Below are positions 9,675 through 17,344 of a stretch of DNA of 64,000 nucleotides, piece after piece. Position 1 is the first letter of the stretch, and every line of letters starts with the position of its first letter. The DNA lies in the NCBI GenBank assembly GCA_965116765.1, contig OZ220718.1:3782001-3846000 (forward strand). The letters run 5' to 3'. The notes beneath the pieces were generated by a model. It did no database searches. It saw nothing but the letters and a program-made list of their open reading frames with translations, and was not told the DNA's origin. Source of the stretch: JAJEEA01 sp965116765. Its GTDB lineage: Bacteria > Acidobacteriota > Vicinamibacteria > Vicinamibacterales > UBA8438. The translations under genes and the position numbers were made by a program.

Positions 9675-11921
9675 ATGATGACCCGTTGGCAGCGAACGGC
9701 GTTGGTGATGTCGGTGGCCCTCGCGGGGCTGGCGCTCGCCGGACCGGCGGCGGCGCAGCAGCAGGCGCTGACCATCGACGCGATCTACCACCCCGACCGG
9801 CGCGTCGACTTCAACGGCGACGCCCCGACCGGGCTGACCTGGATCGACGATGCGCGCTACCTCCAGCGGGAGCGCGGCGGCGGCCGCAGCGACCTCCTTG
9901 CGGTGAACGCCGCGACCGGCGACACGGAGCCGTTCCTCGACGCCGGCGCCCTCGAGCAGGCGCTCGCCGACCTGCCGGGGATGAGCGCGGCCGCGGCGCG
10001 GAGCGCGGCGCGGGGCCGGTTCGTGTGGAACGCCGACCATTCGGCCGCCGTCATGAACATCTCCAGCGACCTCTACCACCTCGACCGGCGGAGCGCCGAC
10101 CAGGTGCGCGTCCGGCGGCTGACCCGCGACCCCGCCGAGGAGAAGATGCCCGCCTTCAGCCCCGACGGCCGGACGGTGGCCTTCGTCCGCGACTACGACC
10201 TCTTCGTGGCGGACGTCGACACCGGACGGGAGTGGGCGCTCACCGAGGGCGGCGACGGCGTCGAGCTCCTCAACGGCGAGCTCGACTGGGTGTACCAGGA
10301 GGAGATCTACGGCCGCGGCAACTTCAAGGGCTTCTGGTGGAGCCCCGACTCGGCCCGGCTCGCCTACCTGCAGACCGACGAGAGCCCCGTCCAGGCGTTC
10401 ACCGTCGTCGACCACCTGCCCTACCGGCTCGGCCTCGAGCACACCAACTACCCCAAGGCCGGCGACCGCAACCCGCTCGTCCGCCTCGGCGTCGTGCCCG
10501 CGGCGGGAGGCGAGACGACCTGGGTCGACCTCGGCCGCTACACCCCGACCGACATGCTGGTGGTCTCGGTGGGCTGGACGCCCGGCGGCGACGAGGTCGT
10601 CTTCCAGGTGCAGAACCGCGAGCAGACGTGGCTCGACCTGAACCTCGCCGAGTCCGCCACCGGCGAGATGACCCACCTCTTCCGCGAGACCACCCCGGCC
10701 TGGGTCTCCGTCAACGGCGACCCCCGGTGGCTCGACGACGGCACGTTCCTGTGGCTCAGCGAGCGCTCGGGGTGGAAGCACCTCTACCACTACCGGCCCG
10801 ACGGCGAGCTCGTCCGACAGGTCACCGACGGCGAGTGGGAGCTGCGCACCCTGCACGGCGTCGACGAGGACGACGGGTGGGTCTACTTCTCGGGCACCCG
10901 CCGCAGCCCCATCGGCGGCGACGTCTACCGCGTCCGCCTCGACGGCGAGGGCCTGACCCGGCTATCCGAGCGCCCCGGCACCCACGCCGCCCGCTTCAGC
11001 CCCGGCTTCACCTGGTACATCGACACGTGGAGCGACGTCGAGACCCCGATCCAGGTGCGCCTGCACGCCGCGGACGGCGACGAGGCCCGGGTCATCGCCG
11101 AGAACCGCGTCCGCGCCCTCGACGACTACCGCCTGTCGAGCCCCGAGTTCCTGCAGGTGACGGCGCGGGACGGCTTCGTCATGGAGGCCATGCTCATCCG
11201 GCCCCCCGACTTCGACCCCGCGCGCCGCTACCCCGTGTTCCAGCACACCTACGGCGGCCCCCACGCCCAGCAGGTCCGCAACCGCTGGGGCGGCACCGCC
11301 AACCTGTTCTACCAGCTCCTCGCCCAGCACGGCATCGTCGTCTGGGTCATGGACAACCGCACCGCGAGCGGCAAGGGCGCGGTGTCGACCTGGCCCGTCT
11401 ACCAGCAGTTCGGCAAGCAGGAGCTCGCCGACATCGAGGACGGCATCGCCTGGCTGCGCGAGCAGCCGTGGGTCGACGCGTCCCGCATCGGCATCGAGGG
11501 CTGGAGCTACGGCGGGTTCATGACCAGCTACGCCCTGACCCACAGCGACAGCTTCGCCATGGGCATCGCCGGCGGCACCGTCACCGACTGGCGCGACTAC
11601 GACACCATCTACACCGAGCGCTACATGCGCACCCCGCAGAACAACCCCGACGGCTACCGCGAGAGCTCGCCCCGCTTCAACGCCGCCGACCTGCACGGGG
11701 CGCTGCTGCTCATCCACGGCACCATGGACGACAACGTCCACATGCAGAACACCCTGCAGTTCGCCTACGAGCTGCAGAAGGCGGGCAAGCAGTTCGACCT
11801 GATGCTCTACCCGCGCCAGCGCCACGGCATCGTCGACCCCGACCAGAACGCCCACCTGCGCCAGAAGATGCTCGACTTCACCCTCGAGCACCTGCGGCCG
11901 CACGGGGAAACGGCGAACTGA
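9675..11921 (+). CDS. Secreted S9 family dipeptidyl peptidase IV-type serine peptidase
   Basis: The protein has 748 residues, with a signal peptide ending near AGPAAAQQ. A beta-propeller of DPPIV_N type carries the double-Glu motif WVYQEEIYGR, which binds the substrate N-terminus in DPP IV. The C-terminal alpha/beta-hydrolase domain has the nucleophile motif GWSYGG (Ser611), Asp685 in HGTMDDNVH and His717 in RHGI. It should remove dipeptides from the N-terminus of peptides in the periplasm. AAGGAG lies just before tandem ATG codons at 9675 and 9678, and either could be used. The last 9 codons (LRPHGETAN) are the start of a 70-bp tandem repeat. Confidence 0.92.
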   Translation: MMTRWQRTALVMSVALAGLALAGPAAAQQQALTIDAIYHPDRRVDFNGDAPTGLTWIDDARYLQRERGGGRSDLLAVNAATGDTEPFLDAGALEQALADLPGMSAAAARSAARGRFVWNADHSAAVMNISSDLYHLDRRSADQVRVRRLTRDPAEEKMPAFSPDGRTVAFVRDYDLFVADVDTGREWALTEGGDGVELLNGELDWVYQEEIYGRGNFKGFWWSPDSARLAYLQTDESPVQAFTVVDHLPYRLGLEHTNYPKAGDRNPLVRLGVVPAAGGETTWVDLGRYTPTDMLVVSVGWTPGGDEVVFQVQNREQTWLDLNLAESATGEMTHLFRETTPAWVSVNGDPRWLDDGTFLWLSERSGWKHLYHYRPDGELVRQVTDGEWELRTLHGVDEDDGWVYFSGTRRSPIGGDVYRVRLDGEGLTRLSERPGTHAARFSPGFTWYIDTWSDVETPIQVRLHAADGDEARVIAENRVRALDDYRLSSPEFLQVTARDGFVMEAMLIRPPDFDPARRYPVFQHTYGGPHAQQVRNRWGGTANLFYQLLAQHGIVVWVMDNRTASGKGAVSTWPVYQQFGKQELADIEDGIAWLREQPWVDASRIGIEGWSYGGFMTSYALTHSDSFAMGIAGGTVTDWRDYDTIYTERYMRTPQNNPDGYRESSPRFNAADLHGALLLIHGTMDDNVHMQNTLQFAYELQKAGKQFDLMLYPRQRHGIVDPDQNAHLRQKMLDFTLEHLRPHGETAN

Positions 11922-12135
11922 GTCGCACGGCAAGGGGTCGCGGCTCGAGGATGCCGAGACGCCCCTCGGTCGCACGGGGAAGCGGCGAACTGAGTCGCAC
12001 TGCAAGGGGTTGGGGCTCGAGGATGCCGAGGGGCCCGCGGCCGCACGGGGAAGCGGCGAACCGAGTCGCACTGCAGGGGTTGGGGCTCGAGGATGCCGGG
12101 GGGCCCGCGGCCGGACGGGGGAGCGGTAAACCGAG
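11895..12135 (+). repeat. Tandem repeat, 3.4 units of 70-72 bp, starting inside the DPP IV 3' end
   Basis: Units lie at 11895-11966, 11967-12037, 12038-12107 and a partial one at 12108-12135. Each begins CGGCCGCACGGGGAAGCGGC, runs through GAACTGAGTCGCACTGCA and the block GGCTCGAGGATGCCG, and ends GGGCCCG. The first unit supplies the last codons and TGA stop of the DPP IV gene. The later units keep the same stop in the same position, so the array looks like repeated duplication of the gene end. There are no variable spacers, so it is not a CRISPR array. Confidence 0.9.
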
Positions 12136-12161
12136 ATCTCGGGCCCGAGGCACTATCGCCC

Positions 12162-12893
12162 ATGGCTGAGCTCGACGTCACGCCACGGTCCAGGACGCCC
12201 GGGCCCGCGCCCCCGCCCCCGCACCCTCCGGCGTCGGCGGCGCCCGCCCTGGAGAACGGAGACCGGCTCACGCGATGCGAGTTCGAGCGGCGCTACGCGA
12301 TGCGGCCGGACCTCAAGAAGGCGCAGCTGATAGAGGGAATCGTCTACATGCCGTCGCCGGTCGGCCTCGTCCACGCCGAGGCCCATTCCGCGATCCACAG
12401 CGTGCTCGGCGTCTACGCCGCCTCGACCGACGGGGTTCGCGTCGCCGGCAATGCTACCGTTCGTCTCGACCTCGAGAACGAACCTCAACCCGACGTGCTG
12501 CTGTGCATCGACGCAACGGCGGGCGGCCGAGCACGGGTGAGCGACGGCTATCTGGAGAGCGCGCCGGAGCTGATCGCGGAGGTTTCCGCGAGCAGCGCGT
12601 CGATCGACCTGCACGACAAGCTCCGCGCCTACCGCCGCAACGGCGTGCAGGAGTACGTCGTGTGGCGGACCCGGGACCAGCGCATCGACTGGTTCGAGCT
12701 CGCGGACGGCGAGTACCGCCTCCTGCCCGCCGATGACGCCGGCGTCGTCCGCAGCCGCGTCTTCCCCGGGCTGCGAATCGCCTGCCGCGCCCTGCTCGCC
12801 GGCGACCTCGCCGCCGCCCTCGCGGAGCTTCAGAAGGGCATCGGCTCCGACGAGCACCGCCGGTTCATCGCGCGGCTGGCCGAAGACGCATGA
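12162..12893 (+). CDS. Uma2 family (DUF820) PD-(D/E)XK-type nuclease-like protein
   Basis: This 243-residue protein has a Pro-rich N-terminal extension of about 35 residues before the Uma2 fold. Matching features are LEGIVYMPSP-type strand KAQLIEGIVYMPSPVGLVH, the segment EPQPDVLLCIDA (the putative catalytic Asp), APELIAEVSASS (Glu) and DLHDKLRAYRRNGVQEYVVW (Lys region). Uma2 proteins are common in Cyanobacteria and other groups with many mobile genes, and their role is unknown. The ATG at 12162 follows directly on the tandem repeat array; a start inside that array at 12093 is unlikely. No partner gene is apparent. Confidence 0.8.
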   Translation: MAELDVTPRSRTPGPAPPPPHPPASAAPALENGDRLTRCEFERRYAMRPDLKKAQLIEGIVYMPSPVGLVHAEAHSAIHSVLGVYAASTDGVRVAGNATVRLDLENEPQPDVLLCIDATAGGRARVSDGYLESAPELIAEVSASSASIDLHDKLRAYRRNGVQEYVVWRTRDQRIDWFELADGEYRLLPADDAGVVRSRVFPGLRIACRALLAGDLAAALAELQKGIGSDEHRRFIARLAEDA

Positions 12894-13145
12894 TCTGCAC
12901 GGGCGCTCCCGCCCGTCCACGACACGTGGACGACGGCGGTCAGTGGATCGGGCCTTGACACCTTCTGCCCCGCATCCGCGAACATCTCCAGAAGGCTTCG
13001 CAGCACCTCCGCCACGACGGGGAAGTCCCCGTCTTGTGAGCCGGTGCGGTACAGCATCGTCGACCCGCCGAGAACGTCAAAGACAGTGCCGGAGCGTTTC
13101 CTCGGTTCGTGCAAAGGTACATGTACACGGCACGGCACACGAGCA
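12894..13145. other. Convergent intergenic region with a short hairpin
   Basis: The gap lies between the 3' ends of the Uma2 and DUF4411 genes. GTCCACG-ACA-CGTGGAC (12915-12931) can form a 7-bp stem with a 3-nt loop and may act as a shared transcription stop, though it lacks a T-tract. On the minus strand, about 12950-13100 reads as plausible protein (FDVLGGSTMLYRTG, FPVVAEVLRSLLEMF) without a good start. It may be a gene remnant. Confidence 0.3.
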
Positions 13146-13613
13146 TCAACGGAATTGCAGCCCCTCCGCTCGAAACATGTCCAGGAGACTCACGCAGCTG
13201 ATATCGATAGCGGCGCAGACGTCGGGAATCTTCGGGCGGCGCAGGCTCCCCGTACTACGCTCGCCAGAGAGGACCGAACACCGGCGAACTTGTGCGAGGG
13301 CAATGACGAACGGGTCGGCACCCGACTTGTTGCGGCGCGTATCCAGCATGCGCTGATGGTCTCGGAGCAAGTCCGTGACGGCATCCTGAATCCGACCATC
13401 TATCGCAATGATGGATTCCGGTCTGGCGAGGACCCACTGTTCCGCACCGTCGTCCTTCCGCCCCAATTCAGCCACGACTTCGTCAATGAACAGAATCCGG
13501 CCGCGGACCACGAGATTGCCGATTTGCTCCCATACGCCGGGAAACGTGTCTGGGGGGTAGTGTCGAACCCACGCATCGAGAAAGGCACTGGTGTCGCAAC
13601 TGTAGGTGGCCAT
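13146..13613 (-). CDS. DUF4411 family PIN-like protein, probable toxin
   Basis: The protein has 155 residues starting MATYSCDTSAFLDAW, which carries the first acidic residue of a PIN-like nuclease fold (Asp7). FIDEVVAELG, GADPFVIALA and the terminal region with SGERSTG and IPDVCAAIDI fit the DUF4411 pattern. DUF4411 genes are known to follow genes for XRE-ImmA/IrrE proteins, exactly as here, with 4 nt between the genes. The predicted role is an RNase toxin neutralised or controlled by the upstream protein. The ATG at 13613 is chosen because it starts the conserved CDTSAFLD block; an upstream ATG at 13658 would overlap the preceding gene by 41 nt. Confidence 0.75.
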   Translation of the reverse strand: MATYSCDTSAFLDAWVRHYPPDTFPGVWEQIGNLVVRGRILFIDEVVAELGRKDDGAEQWVLARPESIIAIDGRIQDAVTDLLRDHQRMLDTRRNKSGADPFVIALAQVRRCSVLSGERSTGSLRRPKIPDVCAAIDISCVSLLDMFRAEGLQFR

Positions 13614-13617
13614 GTGG

Positions 13618-14790
13618 TCAAGACAGCCGCCGGCGCATTCCGCCACGCACCTCGTCAAGGTGCTTCAGGCGCACGCCGAGAAAATCTGCGACATCACTGG
13701 CCGAGATCCTCTCCCGGTCGAAGCCCTCGAGGACGAGTCCCGTGAAGGTTCGGCCAAGTGCCGCCATCGATACGCGATGCGGAGGTACGAAGCCGTCCTG
13801 ATTGGCCTCGCGTCGCTCCGCGTAGCGTTGGCGGAGGTACTTCCGACGTGCCTGGTAGAACTGCTGCGTCGTCAGGCCGAGGCGCACCATCCGAAGCAAC
13901 AGGGCCTCCTCGCTTGCCCCTCCGAAACACCGACTCAGGGCGGACAACTCTCGCTCCGACCAAGTGGAGCCGGGTGCGTGATGCACGACCGGCTCGGACT
14001 TGCGAAGTTCGGTCTCGGGAACGAGAATCGCCGCGGCGACGCGATTGCAGAAATCCTCCGTCCCTCTGTCGACGCCGTCGACATCGTGTTCATCACAGAG
14101 GCTGTTCTCACGGAGAAGGATATGCACAAGCTCGTGAAGGAACGTGAACACGCGGCCTCGGGGAGCGTCCCGAATGTTGGCAACCGCAACTGGAAGCGGG
14201 CGCTCGGCAATGGAGAATCCGCGCATTTCGTCGAGCGCGACGCCGATGGCCTGGAGAGCGAGGACGCCCTTGGCCTCAAGGGTGGCTCTCCATTGGCTCA
14301 GCGCGGTATGCGGGGCGGCACCCCAAGCCGTCTGAAGCTCGGACGAGACGCCAAGCCACTCCCGAACCCGGGCGGCGACATCGTCGACGTTGTCGTCGAG
14401 CGTCACCGTCACGGGGATCCGCGCTGGTTCTTCGCCAAGGTCCGCGCCAAGTTCCAGTGCGATGTCTCGGCGCTCCCAAGCCCTTCGGATCTCCAGCCGC
14501 AGCGCGGGCGATTCTGTCGGCACGAAGCCCGGCAGACGGCGGAAGTCGTGCATCGGCTCGAAGCTGCGGGGTGGCTCCGGGAGGTAGAAGAGGGCCAGGG
14601 GACGACGACACATCGCCGCGATTTTGCGAAGTTGGCCCAGCGTCGGTCGGCGCTGCCCGCGTTGCTCCCACGCCCGCACGCGGTCCTCGGAGGTCCTCAG
14701 CCGCCGGGCGACATCGGCAATGGCGTAGCCGGCGTTCTCTCGAGCCCACCTGAGCACGTCCGGATTCGGGGTGGCCTCGACTCTGGGCAT
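13618..14790 (-). CDS. XRE-type HTH / ImmA-IrrE metallopeptidase regulator (putative antitoxin)
   Basis: This 390-residue protein has an N-terminal Cro/C1 helix-turn-helix (about 10-65, YAIADVARRLRTSEDRVRAW) and a central ImmA/IrrE (COG2856) zinc metallopeptidase domain with the motif HELVHILL. The metal-binding Glu region is DFCNRVAAAILVPE. Members of this family cleave or bind repressors and are often paired with a toxin gene. Here the partner is the DUF4411 gene 4 nt downstream. It probably represses its own operon through the HTH. No clear ribosome-binding site precedes the ATG at 14790. Confidence 0.85.
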   Translation of the reverse strand: MPRVEATPNPDVLRWARENAGYAIADVARRLRTSEDRVRAWEQRGQRRPTLGQLRKIAAMCRRPLALFYLPEPPRSFEPMHDFRRLPGFVPTESPALRLEIRRAWERRDIALELGADLGEEPARIPVTVTLDDNVDDVAARVREWLGVSSELQTAWGAAPHTALSQWRATLEAKGVLALQAIGVALDEMRGFSIAERPLPVAVANIRDAPRGRVFTFLHELVHILLRENSLCDEHDVDGVDRGTEDFCNRVAAAILVPETELRKSEPVVHHAPGSTWSERELSALSRCFGGASEEALLLRMVRLGLTTQQFYQARRKYLRQRYAERREANQDGFVPPHRVSMAALGRTFTGLVLEGFDRERISASDVADFLGVRLKHLDEVRGGMRRRLS

Positions 14791-14911
14791 CTGTCGTGTT
14801 CGTGGCTATCGCCTGGATCGGGCGGGTAGCCGGCCACGACTCTGGACTTACCGTGACCGGGTCCAGAGTCGCTACCCGGAAGCGGACATCTGCCCGCCCA
14901 CCCTCCGCAGG

Positions 14912-15073
14912 TTACCACTCCCACTCCCGCTCGTCGAAAGTGCTCGATTGCGGCGGGTCGAGGAGCCGGTCGTCCCCGGCCGCGTGCATCTGCCGCGCCG
15001 CGTCCGACCACTCGGCTCGTGGGGTTGGGGCGGCGATATCGCCGTCGGACGAAGGCCGGGCTTTCCTCATGGC
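14912..15073 (-). pseudogene. C-terminal remnant of a MazE/AbrB-type antitoxin
   Basis: The frame ends with AEWSDAARQMHAAGDDRLLD and FDEREWEW. I recognise this as the C-terminal tail of many short MazE/PemI-like antitoxins, which normally follows an N-terminal AbrB DNA-binding domain of about 45 residues. That domain is absent: upstream sequence is instead a duplicate of the 3' end of the radical SAM gene. No mazF-like toxin is adjacent. It is probably a truncated leftover. Confidence 0.45.
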
Positions 15074-15075
15074 CT

Positions 15076-15113
15076 CTACGGCGCCGGCACCTGCAGATCC
15101 CGCATGGGCTCGG
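15076..15113 (-). repeat. 38-bp direct repeat, left copy (duplicate of the radical SAM gene 3' end)
   Basis: 35 of 38 bases match 15345-15382, including the shared block CTACGGCGCCGGCACCTGCA and GCATGGGCTCGG. Both copies encode the same ending on the minus strand (EPMRDLQVPAP here, EPMPDLQVPAP in the gene) followed by TAG. The two copies bracket the small membrane gene at 15131-15310. Confidence 0.8.
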
Positions 15114-15130
15114 CGCCCGCGTCCAGCCAT

Positions 15131-15310
15131 CTACTTCGTATGAGAGCGGCCGATCAGGCCGACCATGAGGGTCTGCAGCGTCGACTCGACGGCGTCGACG
15201 CGGCCGGTGAGCCGGTCGAGCTTGCCGTTGACGACCAGCACGCCGGCCCCGGCTGCGAGAGAACCGACGGCGCCGACCACGGCCGCAACGGCGGTGAGGG
15301 TTTCGACCAC
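15131..15310 (-). CDS. Small single-span membrane protein with coiled coil
   Basis: A 59-residue product with a hydrophobic stretch (LTAVAAVVGAVGSLAAGAGV) followed by a short coiled coil (GKLDRLTGRVDAVESTLQTL). The layout resembles small XhlA/holin-accessory-like proteins and the protein at 27582-27893. GTG at 15310 is preferred because TATATT lies exactly 6 nt upstream, giving a leaderless start; a GTG at 15328 would place the start before that hexamer. No function can be assigned. It sits between 38-bp direct repeats. Confidence 0.5.
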   Translation of the reverse strand: MVETLTAVAAVVGAVGSLAAGAGVLVVNGKLDRLTGRVDAVESTLQTLMVGLIGRSHTK

Positions 15311-15316
15311 GTGCTT

Positions 15317-15322
15317 AATATA
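15317..15322 (-). promoter_or_regulatory. -10-like hexamer TATATT, leaderless-type start
   Basis: TATATT is followed by six nucleotides and then GTG at 15310. It is one of five starts in the window with a 6-7 nt gap between a -10-like box and the start codon. Confidence 0.5.
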
Positions 15323-15344
15323 ACACACGCGGCCATGTTCCCGG

Positions 15345-15382
15345 CTACGGCGCCGGCACCTGCAGGTCGGGCATGGGCTCGG
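15345..15382 (-). repeat. 38-bp direct repeat, right copy (3' end of the radical SAM gene)
   Basis: This is the last 12 codons plus stop of the radical SAM gene. It is repeated with three mismatches at 15076-15113, 269 bp away. Confidence 0.8.
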
Positions 15383-16853
15383 CCGCGAACAGCCGGTGGG
15401 CCGGCTTGGCCATCATGCGGGCCCAGCGGGTCGAGCGCGACACGCGGGCGCTGTCGGTGGAGAGGCCGGTGTTGGCGAACATCTGCCGGTAGAGCTTCGA
15501 GACCAGGATGAAGGCGAGGCGGGCCTTCAGCGACTTGACCACCGACGAGCGGCGCCAGGCCTCCCTGACGCTGTAGAAATGGTCCCACACCTCCTGGGTG
15601 TGGACGCGGATCTCCTCGCCCGACATCACCGGGTGGGGGGTCATCAGCTTGGGCCGCTTCGACTGCGGGATGAGCCAGTGCCGCGAGATGGGGATGCCGT
15701 CGACGTGCGGCATGTTCTCGGCGTTCTCCTGCTCCCACCGCTCGAAGTCGATGGTGCCCGGGAACGGCGTGAGGGTGACGAACTGCGCGAAGGTGATGTC
15801 GGCCCGGCGCGCGAGGTCGAGGGTCGCCTTGAACGTGCTCGGGCGGTCGCTGGGCAGCCCGAAGATGAACGACCCCAGGACGTGCACGCCGTGGGCCTTG
15901 AACATCCTCAGCCGCTCGACGAGCTCCTCGCCCGCGAGGTTGAAGTCCTTGTAGACGTCCTTGAGGCCGTCGGGGGTGACCGCCTCGACGCCGACGAGGG
16001 CGCCGTAGATGCGGGCCCGCCGCATCGCCTTGAGGAACTCGGGGTCCTCGGCCGCCTCCATCGTGATCTGGGTGTAGAACACGAGGTCCTTCGGCAGCTT
16101 CTCGAGCTGGGCCATCAGCTCGAAGCGCTCGTCGCGCAGGGCCTTGAGCTGCTCGTAGCGGGTCTTGTCCTCGCGCCGGTCCGCCATCCGCAGGTCTTCG
16201 AGGGTGACGGGATAGAAGTTGTCGTCGGCGAGGGCGATGAACCGGAACCCCATGCGCCGCAGCTCGACGACCTCCTCGACGACGGGGTTCACCGGCCGCT
16301 GGCGCGGCTTCTGGCCGTCCGTCCGCCACACCGAGCAGAACGAGCAGTGCTTGGGGCAGCCCCGCACCGTCTGGACCGACGCCCACATGTAGTCCTCGCG
16401 GTTCAGGAGGTCCCAGCGCGCGGGCTTGAAACGGCCGGCGTCGACCTGGCCGGCGTCGTAGATGCGCTGCGGCCGGCCCTCGACGCAGTCGTCGATGACG
16501 GTGCCCCAGGCGAGGTCGCCGTCGCCCTTGACCACCGCGTGGGCGCCTCCGCGTTCGTGCGCCTCCTCCGGATAGAGCGTCGCGTGGATGCCGCCGTACA
16601 CGACCCACGCCCCGCGCTCGCGCGCCCGCTTGCCGAGGGCGTAGCCGACCAGCGCGTTGCCGGTGTGGATGCCGACGCCGACGACGTCGCCGGGCTCGAT
16701 CCGGCTGTCGTCGAACGGCTCGAGGCACTCGTCGACCACGATCGGATCGCCCCACTTGCGGGGGGTCGCGGCCGCGAGCACGTACAGCCAGCGGGGGGTG
16801 ATGACGGATACGCCGAACGAGAAGTGGCTGGGGTTGACGATGAAGACTCGCAC
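15345..16853 (-). CDS. B12-binding radical SAM protein
   Basis: This 502-residue protein has an N-terminal cobalamin-binding-type domain (about 1-140, with VVGVGIHTGNALVGYALG). The radical SAM core has the CxxxCxxC cluster motif in RGCPKHCSFCSVW at about residue 175. The C-terminal third, with FIFGLPSDRPSTF and LTPFPGTIDF, resembles the DUF4070-type region of BchE/HpnP-like methylases and related enzymes. It likely catalyses a radical methylation or cyclisation; the substrate cannot be told. GTG at 16853 begins the conserved VRVFIVNPSHFS and has AGGAAGGG just upstream. A -10-like TACAAT on the minus strand (17018-17023) may be its promoter, giving a leader of about 160 nt. The protein ends VPAP at a GCGCCGTAG. 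Confidence 0.85.
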   Translation of the reverse strand: MRVFIVNPSHFSFGVSVITPRWLYVLAAATPRKWGDPIVVDECLEPFDDSRIEPGDVVGVGIHTGNALVGYALGKRARERGAWVVYGGIHATLYPEEAHERGGAHAVVKGDGDLAWGTVIDDCVEGRPQRIYDAGQVDAGRFKPARWDLLNREDYMWASVQTVRGCPKHCSFCSVWRTDGQKPRQRPVNPVVEEVVELRRMGFRFIALADDNFYPVTLEDLRMADRREDKTRYEQLKALRDERFELMAQLEKLPKDLVFYTQITMEAAEDPEFLKAMRRARIYGALVGVEAVTPDGLKDVYKDFNLAGEELVERLRMFKAHGVHVLGSFIFGLPSDRPSTFKATLDLARRADITFAQFVTLTPFPGTIDFERWEQENAENMPHVDGIPISRHWLIPQSKRPKLMTPHPVMSGEEIRVHTQEVWDHFYSVREAWRRSSVVKSLKARLAFILVSKLYRQMFANTGLSTDSARVSRSTRWARMMAKPAHRLFAAEPMPDLQVPAP

Positions 16854-17332
16854 GGAATCCCTTCCTGGGTTCTGTCGCCTTCGGACGCGGCCGCCCGGCG
16901 GCAGGCCCGCCGTCACGCCGTGGCGGGCGCGCCATCGGCCGCCACCGGCACGTCCCGCCTCCCCCGAGCCGCGAGCGCCGGGAGGGCCGGGGCGGTCCGA
17001 CACGCCGGCAACGGTCGATTGTAGACCGTCGGCTGACCGGCGGCAACCACCGGCCCCGTCCGAATCGAGCCGGCAATCGTCGGCCGATGGCTCGGCGCCC
17101 AGCCGACCCGACAGGCGTTCGCGACGCGCGCCCGGCGGATTCCCGGCCGGGCCGGCGCCTGCCGCCGACGACCGTCCGCCCGGCCGGTGCGGCGCGTTTC
17201 AGCGGGTTGCCGCGTTCCCTGCCGGTGGTCCGCCCGAGGCCCGCACGAGGGCGCCGGGCGTCCGGCCGACGGGCGGCGAATGGGGCTGGCGGACCGCCCG
17301 GACCGGCGCCGGGCGGCACCCGGCACCGGTAG
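16854..17332. other. Divergent intergenic region of about 480 nt
   Basis: This lies between the radical SAM gene (minus) and the AAA ATPase gene (plus). Apart from AGGAAGGG next to the radical SAM start and a TACAAT box on the minus strand at 17018-17023, it contains only GC-rich sequence without a credible gene, repeat copy or RNA structure that I can recognise. Confidence 0.4.
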
Positions 17333-17338
17333 TATGAT
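17333..17338 (+). promoter_or_regulatory. -10-like hexamer TATGAT, leaderless-type start
   Basis: TATGAT is followed by six nucleotides (GCCGCC) and the GTG start at 17345. No Shine-Dalgarno sequence is present, so a leaderless transcript is the simplest reading. Confidence 0.5.
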
Positions 17339-17344
17339 GCCGCC

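Noticed and set aside
11895..12135. CRISPR array
   Set aside because: The 70-bp units are contiguous, without unique spacers, and derive from a coding gene end; no cas gene is present.
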